A stretch of DNA of 64,000 nt, taken from the NCBI GenBank assembly GCA_016710165.1, contig JADJLJ010000001.1, forward strand, positions 1,116,001 to 1,180,000, in the 5' to 3' direction. The notes under the pieces were generated by a model. It had not been told where the DNA came from. It made no database searches and was given only the letters and a program-made list of their open reading frames with translations. Each line of letters starts with the position of its first letter. Position 1 is the first letter of the stretch. This DNA comes from Chitinophagaceae bacterium (GTDB lineage: Bacteria > Bacteroidota > Bacteroidia > Chitinophagales > Chitinophagaceae). Below, piece by piece: positions 45,639-53,758 of the stretch. A program made the translations under genes and the position numbers.

Positions 45639-46613
45639 ATGCCAGGTACTAAACGATATCTTATTATCCTGTTCCTATCCCTGCAGGCATTGCATGCGCA
45701 ATCCCAGGATATTACGGGTACATGGGAAGGGAAACTAGGAAATGACCAGTTCCTGCAACTCAATATTATCCAGAATGGTGACAAGATCTGCGGTTATACC
45801 TGGGACTTTGTAAAGGCAGATCAGCGAAGTTATTGCAAAGCCTATTTTGAAGGACGTTATGATAAAAGGCAGGATAAGTGGCTTATTGAAGGGAGCTCAT
45901 TCATAGAGAACAGCGGGACCCATACATTGATGAAGCTTAGTTTAACCAGCCGTTTCTTTAAGCGGGGTGCTGTACTGGAAGGGCTGTGTATTAACCCGCC
46001 CTCCGTATTTTCATTTTTCTTCCGGGATGAGAATACTCCCTTTTTTCAAAAAAATGATGACGATACCGTTTACCTGAGAAAAGTTGCTGCCCGGCCGGCC
46101 CAGGTGCTGCCGGGTATGAATGACTGCTACCTGAAAAAGTACCAGACATTCAATAACAGCAAACAGCCGGACACGACGGCTACGGGGAAGAAAGATACGA
46201 TTGCAGTGATCCCTCCCCCCGTTGTTATTCCCAAAGACACGGTAACAAAAACACCCAACCCCTTCAGCAAAAGAAAAAATACCGAGCAGAGCCATATTGA
46301 AGTGAATGTGAAGAGCATCACCCTGAATGTATACGACAATGCCATTGTGGATGGCGATACGGTAAGTATCTTTTACAACGGAAAACTGCTGCTAAGCCAC
46401 CAGCGTCTTTCAGAAAAACCCATTGTGATAAACCTGGAACTGGACGAACGGCAGACAAGGCATGAGATCATCCTCTTTGCTGAGAACCTGGGCGGCATAC
46501 CCCCCAACACGGCGCTGATCGTTGTGCTTGCCGGCGACAAACGATATGAATTATTCTCCAGCGCCAGCCTGGAAGAGAATGCGGTGCTGGTGTTCGACTA
46601 TGTACCTAAATAA
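45639..46613 (+). CDS. Secreted hypothetical protein with C-terminal beta domain
   Basis: I do not recognise a named family. The 324-residue protein has a signal peptide ending LHAQSQ, then a beta-rich N-terminal domain beginning ITGTWEGKLGNDQFLQLNII. A proline/threonine-rich linker follows (about residues 175-215: DTIAVIPPPVVIPKDTVT), and then a C-terminal beta domain (NVKSITLNVYDNAIVDGDTV, ending VLVFDYVPK). The layout suggests a periplasmic or surface protein. It stands alone between two unrelated genes. Confidence 0.8.
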   Translation: MPGTKRYLIILFLSLQALHAQSQDITGTWEGKLGNDQFLQLNIIQNGDKICGYTWDFVKADQRSYCKAYFEGRYDKRQDKWLIEGSSFIENSGTHTLMKLSLTSRFFKRGAVLEGLCINPPSVFSFFFRDENTPFFQKNDDDTVYLRKVAARPAQVLPGMNDCYLKKYQTFNNSKQPDTTATGKKDTIAVIPPPVVIPKDTVTKTPNPFSKRKNTEQSHIEVNVKSITLNVYDNAIVDGDTVSIFYNGKLLLSHQRLSEKPIVINLELDERQTRHEIILFAENLGGIPPNTALIVVLAGDKRYELFSSASLEENAVLVFDYVPK

Positions 46614-46707
46614 AGATCTGTGTTCCCATGTGGCAAAATGGTCTGAACCACCTGGAAACACAGATACCTTGTTCTCACACGGAGTACCTGCTATTTAAGA
46701 ACCAACT

Positions 46708-47772
46708 TTATAACATATAATTCCATCCATGCACATCCGTACTTACACCGAGACGGATATTTTCCAAACCTGCTTTTAATTTAAACTGCAGTTTGTTTGC
46801 ATCGTATTGCGGAAGGCTGTAATCGATCCCATTGATGTGAATGGTTTTGATGGGTGCCACAACTGCTGCGGTACCTGCACCAAAAGCCTCGGTAATGGTT
46901 CCTTTTTTAAACGCATCTTCCAGTTCGGCAACGGCTACAGGCCGCTCTTCCGTTTTAAAGCCCAGATCCTGTGCAAGCGTAAGCAAAGAATCTCTTGTTA
47001 CACCATCCAATATAGAATCGGATAAGGGTGCTGTTACCAGTTTACCATCAATGACAAACATCACGTTCATCATGCCTGATTCCTCGATGTATTTATGTTC
47101 AATACCATCCGTCCATAACACCTGGTCATATCCTTCAAGCCTTGCCTGTTGGGTGGGCAGGAAAGCAGCACCGTAATTACCACCGCATTTTGCAAAACCT
47201 GTTCCGCCCTTTGCAGCCCGGATGTATTGTGTTTCCACTTTCACCTTTATCGGATCGGCATATAAAGAAGGTACCGGGCCGGTGAATATCACGAAGCGGT
47301 ATTCATCAGATACTTTTACGCCAAACCTTGCCTCGCTGGCAAACACAAATGGGCGCAGGTAAAGGGCATGGCCGGGTTTTGACGGAACCCAGTCCTTGTC
47401 CAATTCAACCAGCCGTCTCAACCCTTCCACAAAAATATCTTTAGGTACCACTGCCATGCACATCCGTTGCAACGATCTTACAAAGCGGTCGTAATGCTTG
47501 TCCATCCGGAATATATTGATGCTTCCATCGTGCATGCGGAAGGCCTTCATGCCTTCAAAAACGGTTTGCCCATAATGCAGGGCCAATGCCGAAGGGCTCA
47601 TGGAGAGGTTGGCATAGGGAACGATCTGCGGATCTTTCCATTCGCCGTGGGCATAATCACAAACCAGCATGTGGTCGGATATGTATTTACCAAATTCCAG
47701 GTTGTCAAAATCCACTTCCTTAAGGCGGGAGTTGGTTGTTTTACGAATCATAATGTCTGCTGTTGTTTCCAT
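46708..47772 (-). CDS. ilvE: Branched-chain amino acid aminotransferase
   Basis: This PLP enzyme transfers amino groups between glutamate and the keto acids of leucine, isoleucine and valine. The 354-residue protein shows LHYGQTVFEGMKAFR, PLP-lysine region GGTGFAKCGGNYGAAF, and SGMMNVMFVIDGKLVTAPLS with GVTRDSLLTLAQDLGF. The GNAT gene stop is 10 bases upstream on the same strand, so the two probably share a message. A 9-base array fills the junction. Confidence 0.95.
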   Translation of the reverse strand: METTADIMIRKTTNSRLKEVDFDNLEFGKYISDHMLVCDYAHGEWKDPQIVPYANLSMSPSALALHYGQTVFEGMKAFRMHDGSINIFRMDKHYDRFVRSLQRMCMAVVPKDIFVEGLRRLVELDKDWVPSKPGHALYLRPFVFASEARFGVKVSDEYRFVIFTGPVPSLYADPIKVKVETQYIRAAKGGTGFAKCGGNYGAAFLPTQQARLEGYDQVLWTDGIEHKYIEESGMMNVMFVIDGKLVTAPLSDSILDGVTRDSLLTLAQDLGFKTEERPVAVAELEDAFKKGTITEAFGAGTAAVVAPIKTIHINGIDYSLPQYDANKLQFKLKAGLENIRLGVSTDVHGWNYML

Positions 47773-47779
47773 ATAGAAA

Positions 47780-47833
47780 GGTTTAAATGGTTGAAATGGT
47801 TGAAATGGTTGAAGGGTTGATGGGTTGAAGGGT
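47780..47833. repeat. 9-base tandem array overlapping the GNAT 3' end
   Basis: Units of GGTTGAAAT and variants (GGTTGAAGG, GGTTGATGG) run from 47780 to about 47833. On the minus strand they encode the last GNAT residues PSTISTISTI and its stop, and they sit just upstream of the ilvE start. Confidence 0.9.
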
Positions 47834-48310
47834 CGATCCTGCTGTTCCGGAAATTTCGATCTTCATTTTTACATCGGATCGTTTGTATTCAGTATCCCCA
47901 ACCGGAACATGCCTGAACCCGATCTTTTCATATAGCCTGATCGCCCCGGTAAGAATGCTGTTTGAATAAAGGATCACCGTTTCTGCTCCCAGCTCCTTTG
48001 CTTTTCTAAAACTGGCAAGGCTCAATGCTTCGGCAATTCCCCTGCGCCGGAATCTTTCATCCACCGCCATCTTGGTGAATTCAAACGTACGGTCATCCAC
48101 TTTACGTAGTGCAACCGTTCCGGCGATCTCGCCATCCCAGCTTGCCATTAAAACAGCACCGCCGGGTTCAAGCAGTGCCTCACCGGGGTTTGTCAGCACA
48201 AACGCATCCACCGGTTCCATCACAAAGTATTTTTCTATCCAGTGCCGGTTTAACCTTTCAAAACAGGGCTGATGCTCCGGCCGGTAGTCAATTATTTTTA
48301 TACCATTCAT
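47783..48310 (-). CDS. GNAT-family N-acetyltransferase with repeat-derived tail
   Basis: The 175-residue protein has GNAT features: MASWDGEIAGTVALRKVDD, acetyl-CoA loop MAVDERFRRRGIAEALSLAS, and ILTGAIRLYEKIGFRHVPV. The family core ends near VKMKIEISG. The last ~17 residues (STLQPINPSTISTISTI) come from the 9-base array and have no family counterpart that I know. The acceptor is unknown. Confidence 0.92.
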   Translation of the reverse strand: MNGIKIIDYRPEHQPCFERLNRHWIEKYFVMEPVDAFVLTNPGEALLEPGGAVLMASWDGEIAGTVALRKVDDRTFEFTKMAVDERFRRRGIAEALSLASFRKAKELGAETVILYSNSILTGAIRLYEKIGFRHVPVGDTEYKRSDVKMKIEISGTAGSTLQPINPSTISTISTI

Positions 48311-48365
48311 CTTTCACGTGTTAAAACTAATACCTGTACAAAAAACATAAGGTCGCAAACCCTAT

Positions 48366-48414
48366 AAACCAATTAACCAATTAACCAATTAACTATTTAA
48401 CCAATTAACCAATC
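48366..48414. repeat. 8-base tandem array (AATTAACC)
   Basis: About six copies of AATTAACC, one altered to AACTATTT, lie between the divergent GNAT and MocR genes, about 50 bases before the GNAT start. Confidence 0.88.
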
Positions 48415-48471
48415 GCGGGTTTTTAAATTGACCCAACAAAATTTGCTCATTTTTTTTATTTAAAACAGATT

Positions 48472-48503
48472 CAGATTTTGTATTTTTGACTATATCAGAT
48501 TTT
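48472..48503 (+). promoter_or_regulatory. MocR promoter with flanking CAGATTTT direct repeats
   Basis: A TATTTTTG -7 box (48481-48488) is bracketed by identical CAGATTTT words at 48472-48479 and 48496-48503; a shorter CAGATT occurs at 48466. Direct repeats around their own promoter are common operators for MocR-type regulators, so autoregulation is possible. The ATG follows at 48510. Confidence 0.45.
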
Positions 48504-48509
48504 AAAGCA

Positions 48510-49946
48510 ATGAAAACAACCTTCAATTCAGATGACCATTTGTACATACAGGTGGCCGATGGCCTGGAAAAAATGATCTCCGAAGAAGTACTAAAGATCG
48601 GCGACAAACTCCCTTCGGTGCGGCTGCTGAGCGATAAGTACGGGATCAGCATGGGCACGGCATTCCAGGCCTATTACCACCTGGAAGGAAGGGGATTGAT
48701 CGAGTCGAGACCCAAGTCGGGTTACTATGTACGGTTCAACCATAACCGGTTCCCGGATCTGCCCAACCTGGTAACACCCGATGCCGTATCGCATGATGTG
48801 AGTGTGAAGGAAATGATCGCCTCTATCTATACCGATATTGCAGCTACCGGCATCACCAATTTTGCACTGGCGGTTCCCGATGCTTCTTTGTTGCCCGGCG
48901 CCAAACTGAATAAGTCGGTGATGTATGCCTTGCGCAACACAAAGGACCACTGCATGGATTATGAACATACCCAGGGCAATGTGGAGCTGCGCAAACAGAT
49001 CACCAAACTTGCCTTTAACTGGGGAGGCAATGTAAAACCCGACGAGGTAATTGTCACTTCAGGTTGTTTAGAAGCGATCAGTTTATGTTTAAAAGCAGTA
49101 ACATCCCCCGGTGATACTGTTGCCATCGAAAGTCCAACGTACTTTGGTATTTACCAGGCCATTGAAAGCCTGGGATTAAAAGTGGTGGAGATATCAACCG
49201 ATCCCATCAACGGGGTTGACCTGGATCATCTTCAGAAAGCAATTAAGAAATTCCCGATCAAAGCCTGCGTATTCATTCCCAACTTCAATAACCCGCTGGG
49301 CAGTTGCATGCCGGATGAGAACAAGAAGAAACTGGTGGAACTCATCACCAAACACAATATCCCGCTGATCGAAGATGATATTTATGGGGAACTGTATTTC
49401 GGAAAGACAAGGCCGAAGAACTGCAAGTATTACGATACAAAAGGTTTGGTGATGTATTGTTCCTCCCTTTCCAAATCACTCAGCCCGGGCTACCGCATTG
49501 GCTGGGTGATACCCGGTAAATTCTTTGAACAGGTAAAACAACTGAAGCGGATACAGAACATCAGCGGCCCTACCCTTACCCAGGCTGCCATTGCACATTA
49601 TTTAAAGAACGGCCGTTACGAATTTCATTTAAAGAACCTCCGCCGGGCCCTGCACATACAAAGCCTGCGGTATGTACAGGCCATCATCAAATATTTTCCA
49701 CCCGCTACAAAGGTTTCGAGGCCGCATGGGGGATTCATCCTATGGCTGGAGCTGAATAAGAAAGTGAATGCATTTAAGTTGCGGACCGAAGCCATGAAGC
49801 ATCATATCTCCATTGTACCGGGTAAGATATTCTCTTCGGGCAACAACTATGGCCACTGCATCCGCATCTGTTTTGGAAAACCCTGGAACGATGATATGGA
49901 TTATGGGCTGATGATGCTGGGAAAGCTCATCAAAAAAATGATCTGA
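48510..49946 (+). CDS. MocR-type regulator (GntR HTH plus class I aminotransferase domain)
   Basis: The N-terminal ~75 residues are a GntR winged helix (VADGLEKMISEEVLKIGDKL, then LPSVRLLSDKYGISMGTAFQ). A fold-type I aminotransferase domain follows with EHTQGNVELRKQITKLAFNW, VTSGCLEAISLCLKAV, FNNPLGSCMP, DDIYGELYFG and the PLP lysine in SSLSKSLSPGYRIGW. Total length is 478 residues from ATG 48510, chosen because it lies after the promoter box. It converges with the pectin/hexuronate run, but MocR regulators usually respond to amino-acid or vitamin B6 metabolites, so a link to pectin is not assumed. Confidence 0.93.
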   Translation: MKTTFNSDDHLYIQVADGLEKMISEEVLKIGDKLPSVRLLSDKYGISMGTAFQAYYHLEGRGLIESRPKSGYYVRFNHNRFPDLPNLVTPDAVSHDVSVKEMIASIYTDIAATGITNFALAVPDASLLPGAKLNKSVMYALRNTKDHCMDYEHTQGNVELRKQITKLAFNWGGNVKPDEVIVTSGCLEAISLCLKAVTSPGDTVAIESPTYFGIYQAIESLGLKVVEISTDPINGVDLDHLQKAIKKFPIKACVFIPNFNNPLGSCMPDENKKKLVELITKHNIPLIEDDIYGELYFGKTRPKNCKYYDTKGLVMYCSSLSKSLSPGYRIGWVIPGKFFEQVKQLKRIQNISGPTLTQAAIAHYLKNGRYEFHLKNLRRALHIQSLRYVQAIIKYFPPATKVSRPHGGFILWLELNKKVNAFKLRTEAMKHHISIVPGKIFSSGNNYGHCIRICFGKPWNDDMDYGLMMLGKLIKKMI

Positions 49947-50188
49947 GAAAATTACAGGTCTGTAAAGGGTTCGCCGTGGCGTGGTCTATTACCAGCCACC
50001 AAAGAAAGTACGGTCGCTTACGTCTCTTGCCCAGGTTCCAGTTAAGGCTTAGCGGTAAAAAAAGATAGTTTTGGGATGTTGACCCGTTATTCAGGTAATT
50101 AGAATGTCTTACCGGTTCCGGCTGGTCAAAGACCACGCCGGGGCGTCCAAAAAAATGATCTGATAAAATTACAGGTCCGTAATGGGTT
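49931..50188. mobile_element. 176-bp inverted-end element inside a 41-bp direct duplication
   Basis: The element 49972-50147 starts CGCCGTGGCGTGGTCTATTA and ends with the near complement at 50120-50145, giving 26-bp imperfect inverted ends containing GGCGTGGTCT and ACCAGCC. It is bounded by a 41-bp direct repeat (49931-49971 and 50148-50188, three mismatches). The left copy holds the MocR stop and the right copy the last codons of the MFS gene. No coding capacity is present. Confidence 0.88.
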
Positions 50189-51527
50189 TGTATTTAGGCA
50201 CCAGGCTTTTCATCACCACCCAGGCAATCAAATAAGCCACGGCGCAAACCGCAAACATAATAGTGTACCCTGTCTGGATATGTCCCAGTGCTTTGTAATG
50301 ATCGAACAAGGCTCCGCCGGATTTTGAGATGAGTACGCCGCCCAGTCCGCCTGCCATGCCACCAATGCCCACCACAGAACCCACGGCTTTTTTGGGAAAC
50401 ATATCGGATACAGTGGTAAAGATATTCGCACTCCATGCCTGGTGTGCCGATGCCCCGATACCGATGAGTATTACAGGGATCCAGAAACTGATGTATCCAA
50501 GGGGTTGTGCGGCCAATACGACCAATGGGAATAGTGCAATGAGCAGCATGGCTTTCATGCGGCCATCATAAGCCGTATATCCTTTGCGTATAAAATAAGT
50601 AGGGAACCATCCCCCGCCAATACTGCCGAACATGGTCATACTATACAGTACAGCCAGGGGCAGCATGATCTCTGTTTTCACCATTCCATATTGTGCTTCC
50701 AGGTATTTAGGCAACCAGAATAAAAAGAACCACCAAACGCCATCCGTCATGAACTTACCAAACACAAAGGCCCAGGTTTGTTTATACCCCAGCAGTTTGA
50801 ACCAGTTCACTTTTTCCTTTTGTTCGGTAACGGCAACGGCCTCATCTGCATCTGAATGAATGTAGTCGAATTCCGCTTTGGATAACCGCTTTTGTTTTTC
50901 AGGCTTATCATAAAATATCCACCAGAAGATCACCCATATAAAACCGATCGCGCCGATCAATATGAAGGCTGTCTGCCATCCCCAGTTCACTGCTATCCAG
51001 GGAACAGTAAGCGGCGCAAGTATGGCACCAACATTGGCGCCGGAGTTAAAGATCCCCGTGGCAAATGACCTTTCCTTTTTTGGAAAATACTCGGCTGTTG
51101 CTTTGATGGCAGCCGGAAAGTTGCCCGCTTCGCCAAATGCCAGTACTGCCCGGGAGATCATGAAACCTAAAATGGATACTGGTATCACCAGGCCGATGGA
51201 TGCAAACAGGCCAGAGAAAACGCTGCCGATCTCAATGGCATACGCATGCATCACCGCCGCCAGCGACCAGATGATGATGGCCCAGGTAAAGCCTTTTTTT
51301 GTTCCAAGCTTATCAATGAACCGCCCGGCAAACAACATGGATATGGCATAGGCAAACTGGAATACGGATGTGATATTGGCATAGTCGGTATTACTCCAGT
51401 CAAATTCTTTTGAAAGATCGGGCGCCAGTAAACTCAATACCTGCCGGTCGAGGTAGTTGACCGTGGTTGCAAAAAATAAAAGGGCGCAGATCGTCCAGCG
51501 GTATTTCCCGGTTTTTTCCATATTCAT
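50169..51527 (-). CDS. MFS transporter, hexuronate (ExuT) type
   Basis: The 452-residue protein has about 12 membrane segments, opening with WTICALLFFATTVNYLDRQV as in the anion:cation symporter/hexuronate group. Other features are FAGRFIDKLGTKKGFTWA and FGEAGNFPAAIKATAEYFPK. Its position at the end of the hexuronate run supports uptake of galacturonate or glucuronate. Its 3' end lies within the duplicated 41-bp segment. Confidence 0.93.
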   Translation of the reverse strand: MNMEKTGKYRWTICALLFFATTVNYLDRQVLSLLAPDLSKEFDWSNTDYANITSVFQFAYAISMLFAGRFIDKLGTKKGFTWAIIIWSLAAVMHAYAIEIGSVFSGLFASIGLVIPVSILGFMISRAVLAFGEAGNFPAAIKATAEYFPKKERSFATGIFNSGANVGAILAPLTVPWIAVNWGWQTAFILIGAIGFIWVIFWWIFYDKPEKQKRLSKAEFDYIHSDADEAVAVTEQKEKVNWFKLLGYKQTWAFVFGKFMTDGVWWFFLFWLPKYLEAQYGMVKTEIMLPLAVLYSMTMFGSIGGGWFPTYFIRKGYTAYDGRMKAMLLIALFPLVVLAAQPLGYISFWIPVILIGIGASAHQAWSANIFTTVSDMFPKKAVGSVVGIGGMAGGLGGVLISKSGGALFDHYKALGHIQTGYTIMFAVCAVAYLIAWVVMKSLVPKYKPITDL

Positions 51528-51543
51528 ATAGCCTGTTTAAGAT

Positions 51544-52206
51544 TTATTTCCTGCAATCGCTGATGATGGCCATCACCTTCTTTGTTTCTTCTATGAGAAG
51601 ATCATATTGTTTATTGGCCATTACTTCCTTACTTACTAATTTGCTGCCCATCCCTACCGCACAAACACCCGCCTTGAACCAACCGGCTATATTTTCCCTG
51701 GTGGTATCCACGCCGCCTGTGGGCATAAACAGCAGTTTTGGAAAGATATCTTTTATCCCGCTTAAAAAAGACGGGCCCAGCATATTGCCCGGGAAGAGTT
51801 TAATGAACTTCAACCCGGCATTTTCAGCAGCTATAATTTCTGAGGGGGTCATACAGCCGGGTGCATAGAAAATATCATTCGCTACAGCATAGTCTGCCAC
51901 TTCCTTTACAAACCCCGGACTAACCAGGAAGTCTGCACCCGCATTTACATAACCGGTTGCATGCTCCATATTCTTGATGGTGCCAACACCGAGTAACATG
52001 CCCGGCATTTCAGCATTCCGTACCGTAACCATTTTTTTGAAATTGTTCAGCGCTGCATCGCCGCGGTTGGTATACTCCACTGCCAGGATGCCTGCGCTGT
52101 GCAGGGCCCTGAGTGTTTCAATACTCACCGTTTCGTCGGCATTGAAATATAAAGGAAGAATTCCCTGCTTTATGATCGCATCTGTTATTTGCTGTGTTTT
52201 GCTCAT
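51544..52206 (-). CDS. eda: 2-dehydro-3-deoxy-phosphogluconate (KDPG) aldolase
   Basis: The 220-residue class I aldolase cleaves KDPG to pyruvate and glyceraldehyde-3-phosphate, the last step of hexuronate breakdown. Visible features are AVEYTNRGDAALNNFKKMV, LLGVGTIKNMEHATGYVNAG, the Schiff-base lysine region GLKFIKLFPGNMLGPSFLSG, and LLFMPTGGVDTTRENIAGWF. It is 42 bases downstream of the YhcH-family gene in the run. Confidence 0.95.
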   Translation of the reverse strand: MSKTQQITDAIIKQGILPLYFNADETVSIETLRALHSAGILAVEYTNRGDAALNNFKKMVTVRNAEMPGMLLGVGTIKNMEHATGYVNAGADFLVSPGFVKEVADYAVANDIFYAPGCMTPSEIIAAENAGLKFIKLFPGNMLGPSFLSGIKDIFPKLLFMPTGGVDTTRENIAGWFKAGVCAVGMGSKLVSKEVMANKQYDLLIEETKKVMAIISDCRK

Positions 52207-52247
52207 GTCATTTATTTAAACCCCGGCATGGATGCAGGGGCAAGTCA

Positions 52248-52700
52248 TTAAATCTTTACTTTGATCACCAGTTTTTTTATTTCTGCATCACCGATCATCG
52301 GTGCATGCACATCTTCGGGAAAGAAAATGGCGAATTGTCCATCTGTTAATTGAAAATACATGTCGGGACTTTCGGTATATAACTGTACATCCTTTTCGGG
52401 GTTATATCCTCCATTCTCCCTGCTGCATTTTTCGCGGGGCTTCCAGCCGATCTGTTCAACGCCATGGATGCAAAGCTGTATGTCGATGTGATTATTATGA
52501 CATTCGAATTTTGCCACAGACGCTTCAGCTGTCATTCCCACCTTAGCAGAGAAAATTGCTTTCAGGTCATCGCCATCAATTTCGTATTTACCCATCTCAA
52601 TACTATCCAGGTCAGCAGACCGGATATATTCAAATGCCTTAGCGAATAATGGATGGGTGCTGTAATATTTAGATGCGTTCTGTATAGTGTCTATGATCAT
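52248..52700 (-). CDS. YhcH/YjgK/YiaL-family (DUF386) protein
   Basis: The 150-residue cupin-like protein has the family features MGKYEIDGDDLKAIFSAKVG, ECHNNHIDIQLCIHGVEQIG and FAIFFPEDVHAPMIGD, with metal-type histidines and glutamates. Family members occur in sugar-acid operons, where an anomerase or isomerase role has been proposed. Context between KDPG aldolase and kdgK fits this. Confidence 0.92.
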   Translation of the reverse strand: MIIDTIQNASKYYSTHPLFAKAFEYIRSADLDSIEMGKYEIDGDDLKAIFSAKVGMTAEASVAKFECHNNHIDIQLCIHGVEQIGWKPREKCSRENGGYNPEKDVQLYTESPDMYFQLTDGQFAIFFPEDVHAPMIGDAEIKKLVIKVKI

Positions 52701-52711
52701 GGTCTTTTATT

Positions 52712-53737
52712 TTAACGTTGAACCCTTCCACTGCCATCCCCTTTCACCAGGTCTTTTACATCACTTAATGTAGCGTGATTTAAATCACCGGGAATGGTAT
52801 GTTTTAAAGCACTTGCCGCCACGCCAAATTCAGCAGCCTCGGGCATGGGCATGCCGGTTACAAGGCCGTAAATAAAGCCGCTTGCAAAGGAATCACCGCT
52901 TCCCACCCGGTCAACGATCCTCACTTCATATTTTTTGGTATGATAGAATTCCTTCCCGTCATATACCAGTGCACTCCAGCCATTGTCACTTGCGCTGTGG
53001 CTTTCACGCAGCGAAGAAGCGATGTATTTAAATCCGAATTTGTCTTTCATTTGTTTAAAAACGTCTTTGAAACCATCCAGGTTCAATTCCCCCTTGGTTA
53101 CATCCGTATCTTTTGCTTTAAAGCCAAGGGTTGTATCCGCATCTTCTTCGTTGCCGATACAAACATCCACATACTGGCAGAGCCTGCTCATCACTTCTCT
53201 TGCCTTTTCCTTACTCCAGAGTTTTTTCCGGTAGTTGAGATCAATGCTGGTAGTGATGCCTTTTGCTTTAGCCGCTTTCAGCGCCGCTTCGGTCAATGCA
53301 GCGGCTTTATCACTCAATGCAGGTGTAATACCCGTGGTATGAAACCAGGCAGCGCCTTCCAGAATTTTGTCAAAATCAAATTCAGCAATATCCACATCTG
53401 CAATGGAAGCGCCCGCCCGGTCATACACCACCTGCGAGGCACGCATGGATGCACCTGTTTCTAAGAAATAGATGCCGAGCCTGTCACCGCCCCGGGCAAT
53501 GAATTGGGTATCCACGCCGTACCGCCTCAAATGATTGATGGCTGACTGCCCAATGGGATTATTCGGGACCTTTGTTACAAAAGTTCCATGGAGCCCATAG
53601 TTACATAAAGCAGCGGCTACATTGGCCTCTCCGCCACCGTAGGTTATATCAAATGTATCGGCCTGTACAAAACGTTTAAAATCGGGCGTTGACAAACGCA
53701 ACATGATCTCCCCGAGGGTTACAACTTTCTTGCTCAT
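52712..53737 (-). CDS. kdgK: 2-dehydro-3-deoxygluconokinase
   Basis: This pfkB-family kinase (341 residues) phosphorylates KDG to KDPG. Motifs are TYGGGEANVAAALCNYGLHG near the start, IDLNYRKKLWSKEKAREVMS mid-protein and the ATP/anion-hole motif DRVGSGDSFASGFIYGL with the catalytic aspartate. Assignment as KdgK rather than another sugar kinase rests on the uxaA and eda context as well as sequence. Confidence 0.93.
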   Translation of the reverse strand: MSKKVVTLGEIMLRLSTPDFKRFVQADTFDITYGGGEANVAAALCNYGLHGTFVTKVPNNPIGQSAINHLRRYGVDTQFIARGGDRLGIYFLETGASMRASQVVYDRAGASIADVDIAEFDFDKILEGAAWFHTTGITPALSDKAAALTEAALKAAKAKGITTSIDLNYRKKLWSKEKAREVMSRLCQYVDVCIGNEEDADTTLGFKAKDTDVTKGELNLDGFKDVFKQMKDKFGFKYIASSLRESHSASDNGWSALVYDGKEFYHTKKYEVRIVDRVGSGDSFASGFIYGLVTGMPMPEAAEFGVAASALKHTIPGDLNHATLSDVKDLVKGDGSGRVQR

Positions 53738-53758
53738 TTATTACTTGATTTTTATTGT

